From Thozetella sp. PMI_491 (Eukaryota > Ascomycota > Sordariomycetes > Chaetosphaeriales > Chaetosphaeriaceae), in the NCBI GenBank assembly GCA_021432635.1, contig MU270071.1:356245-420244 (forward strand): a DNA stretch of 64,000 bases, read 5' to 3'. Under the pieces are notes generated by a model, which did no database searches, was not told the origin of the DNA, and worked only from the letters and a program-made list of their open reading frames with translations. Below are positions 59,101-64,000 of this stretch, one piece after another (position 1 is the stretch's first letter; each line of letters starts with the position of its first letter). A program made the translations under genes and the position numbers.

Positions 59101-59207
59101 CGAACATCCGGATGGCGTACTCGTCCAAGTCTGGCGTGACGACCAAGATTACGGTCAGGAGCGAGGAGGAAGGCGTGGCGGCTCTCGTGGTGAGCTCGGT
59201 GGCTTAA
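56139..59207 (+). CDS. sec21: Coatomer subunit gamma (SEC21)
   Basis: Exons 56139-56214, 56326-56636, 56690-58004, 58056-58874 and 58975-59207 give 917 aa, the usual length. Residues about 20-560 form the adaptin-like alpha-solenoid, with EARLFNSSPIQPRRCRILLT, KFPTNEATTLFFGISKLFQN, and QYHAIGLLYQMRMHDRMALV. A charged, Ala-rich linker follows, then the gamma-COP appendage (about 640-917) with VVELTEAETEYVVSVVKHIF. Gamma-COP is part of the COPI coat that returns cargo from Golgi to ER and also works within the Golgi. All introns have standard donors and close in frame. The start has a good context (CCACCATGA). Confidence 0.97.
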
Positions 59208-60157
59208 TGGCGATACGAATAACAGCGAAGGGAACTTGCATGGCGTTGTTGTGCGCTGGATCTCATGTTGCCGAACTTGCACGGCAAAGAGGGGAGGGAA
59301 GAGGCGGGTGCGGCGGCGCCCACGCCGCTCCACGACCATCCGGATCTATAGAGTGCACAAACCGCCGACCATGAGTCGAGTGGCCGATGATACTTTGGTA
59401 GTTGGAGGTAGAAAAAGGTTGAATCGGATGCTCCCCACCTGTGCCGACATCGGGAATGCAAGATGGTCGATTGCAAACGGGATAACAATATATCAAATTG
59501 ATGAAATGTGCACTTGGTCCTGCGCGACGGGTCGAGCCGCATCGGACTATCACCAAGCGAGAGGTCTAGGATGTGGGTTGTCACATGGGTGCTGGCAACC
59601 AGGTGCTGCGCCCAGGGTTGTGGAAGCTTCGCTGGCATGAAATCCATCCTGGCAAGCCTGGCACGGTTTAAACGTGCTGCGATGGTGTCTACCAAGTCTT
59701 GAGCAGAACACCTCGGGCCGCCTATCAGGACACGGCGTGATCGGGTCTTGCATCTGATGACCGCTTTGGAGTTTTGAAGGGGCCAATGTCTGTCGCGTGC
59801 CCACTCGATGTGGTGGGACCTATGACGCATGCCATTCGCCCGGGACAGGGAACCCGGCTTTTTTTTCTTTTGGTGTCCCTATTAGTACTGACACGCGCTT
59901 GACGTGGAGGCTTCTTTTAATTTCTTTTGCTCGTTGTCCTCTATGCGACGCAGTATTTCTGCTCAACGCGAAATTTCTTTCTGCGCTCGCGTTCGAGCTT
60001 CCTCCTAACTTTCTCCCTACTTGCGTCTTTCTGGGATTTCTAGAATCTGTCGCATTGCTCTGGCACTTCTGCGCTTGTCCCGTGCAGCTTCTCGCGCCTA
60101 GCCCTTGTCGCACAAATATCCCAAAGATCTCGCCGAAGCGGAGCGAAAGCCGGCAAG
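59208..60157. other. Intergenic region SEC21 / phosphotransferase
   Basis: No gene is supported. The 300 bases before 60158 are pyrimidine-rich and look like a promoter and leader. Confidence 0.5.
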
Positions 60158-61561
60158 ATGGTCTACGTACGGCAGGAATACCGTATGCCCTCTCCCAATC
60201 CTCCCTGAGGTCGTCCACGTCTGCCGTCGCGAACAAGTCAACTGACATTGCCCTGGATGCAGTGCCCAATCTCAAGGAGTACAAGTACTCGAGCGTCGAC
60301 AACTCGCTGACGTCCCGGTACATCCTCAAACCCTTCTATACCAATGTCGTCATCAAGTGCTTCCCGATGAACATGGCTCCGAACCTCATCACGCTGTCCG
60401 GCTTTATGTTTGTCGTCGCGAACTTCCTGACGCTGCTCTGGTACAACCCGACCCTTGACCAGGACTGCCCTTCCTGGGTCTACTATAGCTGGGCCGCCGG
60501 TCTCTTCCTCTACCAGACTTTCGATGCCGTGGATGGCACCCAGGCGTATGCTCCCTCCCCTTCTCTACCTACCAGAGTAGCTAGGACTGCTTGCTGACTT
60601 GGGTACCGGCAACAGGCGCCGCACCCGCCAGTCCGGCCCGCTGGGCGAGCTCTTCGATCACGGCGTCGACGCCCTCAACACGTCCCTCGAAGTCCTCCTC
60701 TTCGCCGGCTCGCAGAACATGGGCCAGAGCTGGCAGACGGTCGCGGTCCTCTTCGCATCTCTCATGACCTTCTACGTCCAGACATGGGACGAATATCACA
60801 CCAAGACGCTCACGCTCGGAATCGTCAACGGCCCTGTCGAAGGCATCCTCATCCTGGTCAGCATCTATGCCTTCACCGGCTACGTCGGCGGTGCCCATTT
60901 CTGGCAGCAGAGCCTGCTCGCGACCGTCGGCGTCCCGCAGACCATCGGCCCCCTCACCATCCCCAACTGGTTCTATGGGCTGAGCTTTACCGAGTGGCAT
61001 ATGGTGCAGGGCAGTGTGGTTCTCGTCTTGAACACGGTCGAGTCGGCGCGCAACGTCATCAAGGCGCGCCGTGCCCGGGGTGACCGGAGCAGGTATGCCC
61101 TCGTCGGGCTGATGCCTTTCTTCACCGCCTGGGCGTTCGTGATCGCCTACCTCTGGCTGCAACCCAACATCCTGCACAACCATCTCGTCCCTTTCGTGAT
61201 TTTCGTGGGCCTCATCAACGCGTACTCGGTTGGCCAGATGATCACGGCGCATCTCGTCAAGCTGGACTTTCCCTACTGGAATGTCATCGTGATTCCGCTT
61301 TCACTGGGTGTGATCGACTCCATAGGCCCGGTCCTGCAGAGCACCTTTGGCTTCGGCTGGCCGAGCGCGCTAGGCGATAGTGTGTACCAGGTCGCCTACA
61401 TGTTCTGCATGCTCGGCATGGCTGTGGGCGTCTACGGTAGCTTTGTGGTGGACGTCATCGTCACCATTTGCGACTACCTCGACATCTGGTGCCTCACTAT
61501 CAAGCACCCATACGTGGAGGACCATGAAAACGGCAACGGGGAGTCGAAGAAGAAGAACTAG
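60158..61561 (+). CDS. cpt1: Choline/ethanolamine phosphotransferase (CDP-alcohol type)
   Basis: Exons 60158-60182, 60263-60545 and 60616-61561 give 417 aa. The CDP-alcohol phosphotransferase motif is complete: Asp99-Gly100, Ala103-Arg104, Gly113, Asp117 and Asp121 in DGTQARRTRQSGPLGELFDH followed by GVD. About eight to ten membrane segments are visible. The enzyme transfers phosphocholine or phosphoethanolamine from the CDP form to diacylglycerol, the last step of the Kennedy pathway, in the ER or Golgi membrane. The C-terminus is charged and lysine-rich (ENGNGESKKKN). CPT1 and EPT1 cannot be told apart by eye, and filamentous fungi often have one enzyme with both activities. The first coding exon is only 25 nt. 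Confidence 0.94.
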
Positions 61562-62848
61562 GCCACCTGGGTTGGCTGGGAGGTTGTGGGATAGAGTGAA
61601 TACAAGACAGATCTCTGTCTCGGATTCGCTCGTTGGAGCCCAGTTGCGAAATTACGCAGTATCGAAGACTAAGAACGAGGGCACTTTGGTGTTCTGAGAT
61701 TGTTTTTTTATCTAATTCACAAGCCAAGGCTAGGATGGAGGAGTTACGGCGCAAGGGCAGTATATAGGTATAGATGGGACGCCTGGGCCAAGGTGGGATA
61801 AGTGCCTCCGGGTTTGGCTGGACTGTGGGAGGCATGCTACTTCCGTTCAGTGAGATACCCGCGTCAGGCGCAGCTTCTTGCACACAAGCGTTAGGCATTC
61901 AAAATAGACCCGAGGCAGAACACGTGCGATAGGCGGACACTAAGGGCTACTTGGTCGTAATCCAAAATATTGATCGTGCTCGCAAATAGTCGCACACGCA
62001 TGCCGCGTTGAGCATGATAATAGTAGATAGGAAAGGAGCTACATCTTCGATCAATGGAACTGTGTCACTCGGTGACAGTGGGGCCAGTGTTGTTTAAATG
62101 TCTGATCCTATATCAAGTCGCCGGCCCGTCGGGACCAAGAAACAAGATGCGAACTAGGTTAAGGTCCCGACGAGAAGCCAACCAGCTCTCCCTTCGAGCA
62201 ACACCAAGTCTCCCCTGCCCTTCCATGCCGCACGCTGAGCCGATTTGGCAGATCAACGGTCGACATTTAAGATAAATCCGAAAAACAAAGAGACAGCCCT
62301 ATATGCACATAACAGAAAGCCCAAAGATATAAAAGCGGAAGAAGAGATCGCATCGTGTAACCCGACACGCCCGCCACCCCATAGTTATTCCTCCTTCCTG
62401 TGCCTCCCAAATCCGAACAAAAAGCCAAAAATAAAATAGTTAAATAACGGCCAAATCACGACGCGCTTGACTCCCCTGCTCCCATGCTGTTGTGTCGTAC
62501 TTTCTCCTCAGGTAGATGAGGTATGAATAAGGCTCACGGGATCTGCGACCGGCCCCGTGTGGCCCCGAAAGGTTGTATAACGTAAGGACAATAAAGATTG
62601 GTTGTCTTTTTTTCAGTTCCCCTGTCGTGCTCCGTCCATCGAGCACACCCGCGAACCCCTGGGGGATGATCGGGTTTGTTTTGGTCTAAGCACCCTCCAT
62701 CCGTGAAGCCTCGACGAGAAATCCTTGTTCGAGAATGGAAAACGAGGAAACGTGGGCGGGGGAGGGCATGGCCTCTTCATCATTCGTGATCCTGAAACAT
62801 TGGGGTTGCGGATGAGTTCAGGCTGTAGCCCCCTGACAGGCGTTGAGC
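61562..62848. other. Convergent intergenic region phosphotransferase / bZIP
   Basis: No gene is supported across 1.3 kb; it must hold the 3' untranslated regions of both genes. Frames here are under 135 codons and have no recognisable features. Confidence 0.45.
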
Positions 62849-64000
62849 TCACAACAGCTCGTCGCTGCCACTCGCCACACTCTCTTCGATCGCCTCGATG
62901 ATGGCGCGCTCCTCGAACACGGGACCTTGCCCATCGCACTTGGCCTGGGGCTTGAGCCGCTCGCTGACGTTGCCAATGTCAACCAGCCCCTGCTTGAATA
63001 GCTCGTGGTTGATGATGAGCTCCCAGGTCGCACCGGCAGCCAGGAGGCGCTCTCCGTCTTCGCTCTCGACGATGCGATGGCTTGGTGTCTTGTTGGCGTG
63101 GTTCTGCAGTACGTTGGAGTAAAAATCGGTCGGGCTGTACGACATGGGGCCGGTCATGGTCGGGGTGCTACCGTTGGCGCCGGGCGAAGATCCGGGGCCG
63201 AGGGTTTGCGTGGCGCGCAGTATCTCGTTCTCGGTGCTCATTTTCTGCATCTCGCGCTTCAGCCGCTCATTCTCGGTCGTCGTCTGCTTCTGCTCGGCTT
63301 CGAGCTGCTGAAGGCGAGTCTCGAGGTGCTTGACATGGCGTTCTTTACGTTCTCGGAATGCACGTTGGCTATACAGAGACGGTTAGCGTGTCGGGAGAAC
63401 CCAGAGGGTGAGGTTCGGAAGCTATGGGGCAAAGGGAGAGGCATCGGCGTCGAGGACAAGGCTGCGAGGCGTAGGGGGGGAATGCTGTGCAACGATGGGA
63501 AAGGGGGAGGGGGGGAATCTCCGGCCGAGCAGCAGCCAGCTCGCTCGGGAGCCCGTAGCCGGCCGGGGCTGAGGCCGGGGTCGAGAGGGTAACATACGCA
63601 GCACGATTCTGGGCCTTCCGGCGGGACTGGGCCGGCGTCTGTTCATCGTCCTCTCCCGAGTTGGATCCTTGGCGGTGACTCTGCTCGCTAGCTTCGGTCT
63701 TGGTGACAGGCAGGAGGTCTGCAGCGTCGGCTCCGATGGGCTGGACGGGCTGGGGTTGGCCGTGGACGCCAGGGTGTTGGTTCGGCGGTGTGGGCGGGCC
63801 GGGGAAGGACTGCTGAGGGTTGAAAGGGGCATATCCGTCGAAGTTGGGTTGGAATTGGTCATGCTGGTGAGGCAGGCCGTTGGGGAACTGGTCGTAAACC
63901 TCCTGAGTAATGCTTGTGTAAGCCTTTGCGCGTCGATTGTGCTGCACGCTAGCAAAGTGCAAAAGCGGAGAAATGGGCCGTCGGACAAGCGAGAGAGGCC
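62849..64000 (-). CDS. AP-1/Yap-like bZIP transcription factor, 5' end outside window
   Basis: Minus-strand exons 62849-63368 and 63599 to about 63902 are seen. A further 5' exon must lie beyond or near the right window end, so the CDS is partial. Joining the exons rebuilds the basic region RRKAQNRAAQRAFRERKERH, whose NxxAQxxFR signature marks the Yap1/Pap1 class, followed by a leucine zipper (LETRLQQLEAEQKQ, ENERLKREMQKM). The N-terminal part is rich in Pro, Gln and Asn; the C-terminal part contains CDGQGPVFEERAIIEAIEES. Yap1-type cysteine-rich domains are not evident, so it is closer to the KapC-type relatives than to a redox sensor, but this is a judgement. It acts in the nucleus on AP-1-like sites. 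Confidence 0.88.

Overview
The window looks like nuclear DNA of a filamentous ascomycete, most likely a sordariomycete. It has many short GT-AG introns with CTAAC/CTGAC-type branch sites, pyrimidine-rich leaders, fungal-only families (EOS1, FLC-type TRP-like protein, a Yap-type bZIP) and a mutated Tad-type LINE. I assign it from these gene and intron traits, not from a species match. I built the exon structures by hand from splice signals, phase bookkeeping and family conservation; every multi-exon gene below closes in frame.

Layout. 1-7 kb is a gene-poor, decayed stretch: a hypothetical fragment at the left edge, two oppositely oriented pieces of a Tad-like LINE (about 2.5-4.1 kb) with C-to-T type damage, and a decayed hypothetical unit of about 2.2 kb flanked by diverged direct repeats. 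From 8.9 kb to about 28.5 kb the window is ordinary and gene-dense: FLC/TRP-like membrane protein (+), intradiol ring-cleavage dioxygenase (+), tRNA-Ser Um44 methyltransferase TRM44 (-), eIF1/SUI1 (+), EOS1 (-), a Tim44-like mitochondrial protein of the mL45/Mba1 type (+), a sodium:solute symporter (-) and a multi-RRM RNA-binding protein (-). 28.5-32.7 kb is gene-poor and carries three different tandem-repeat arrays and a possible dispersed short element.

The right half starts with the complex I assembly factor CIA30 (+). A 7.2-kb gene for a giant Ser/Thr-rich, mucin-like, probably secreted protein (-) follows. Next come an EI24-family membrane protein (-) with an in-frame UAG, a GPI-type purple acid phosphatase (+) with a GC-AG intron and a 7-nt microexon, a Gdt1/TMEM165 antiporter (-), a telobox-Myb protein resembling Taz1/TRF telomere factors (+), coatomer gamma SEC21 (+), a choline/ethanolamine phosphotransferase (+) and an AP-1/Yap-like bZIP factor (-) cut by the right end.

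How the genes relate. They do not form a biosynthetic cluster or a single pathway. Several act in the secretory pathway (EOS1, Gdt1, coatomer gamma, the phosphotransferase, acid phosphatase, the mucin-like protein), and two or three act in mitochondria (CIA30, mL45-like). I found no CRISPR, no rRNA and no convincing tRNA. The most notable signals are the single amber codon in an otherwise intact EI24-type gene, telomere-like motifs just upstream of a putative telomere-binding protein gene, the weak start context of eIF1, and the giant mucin-like gene with all introns in phase 1.
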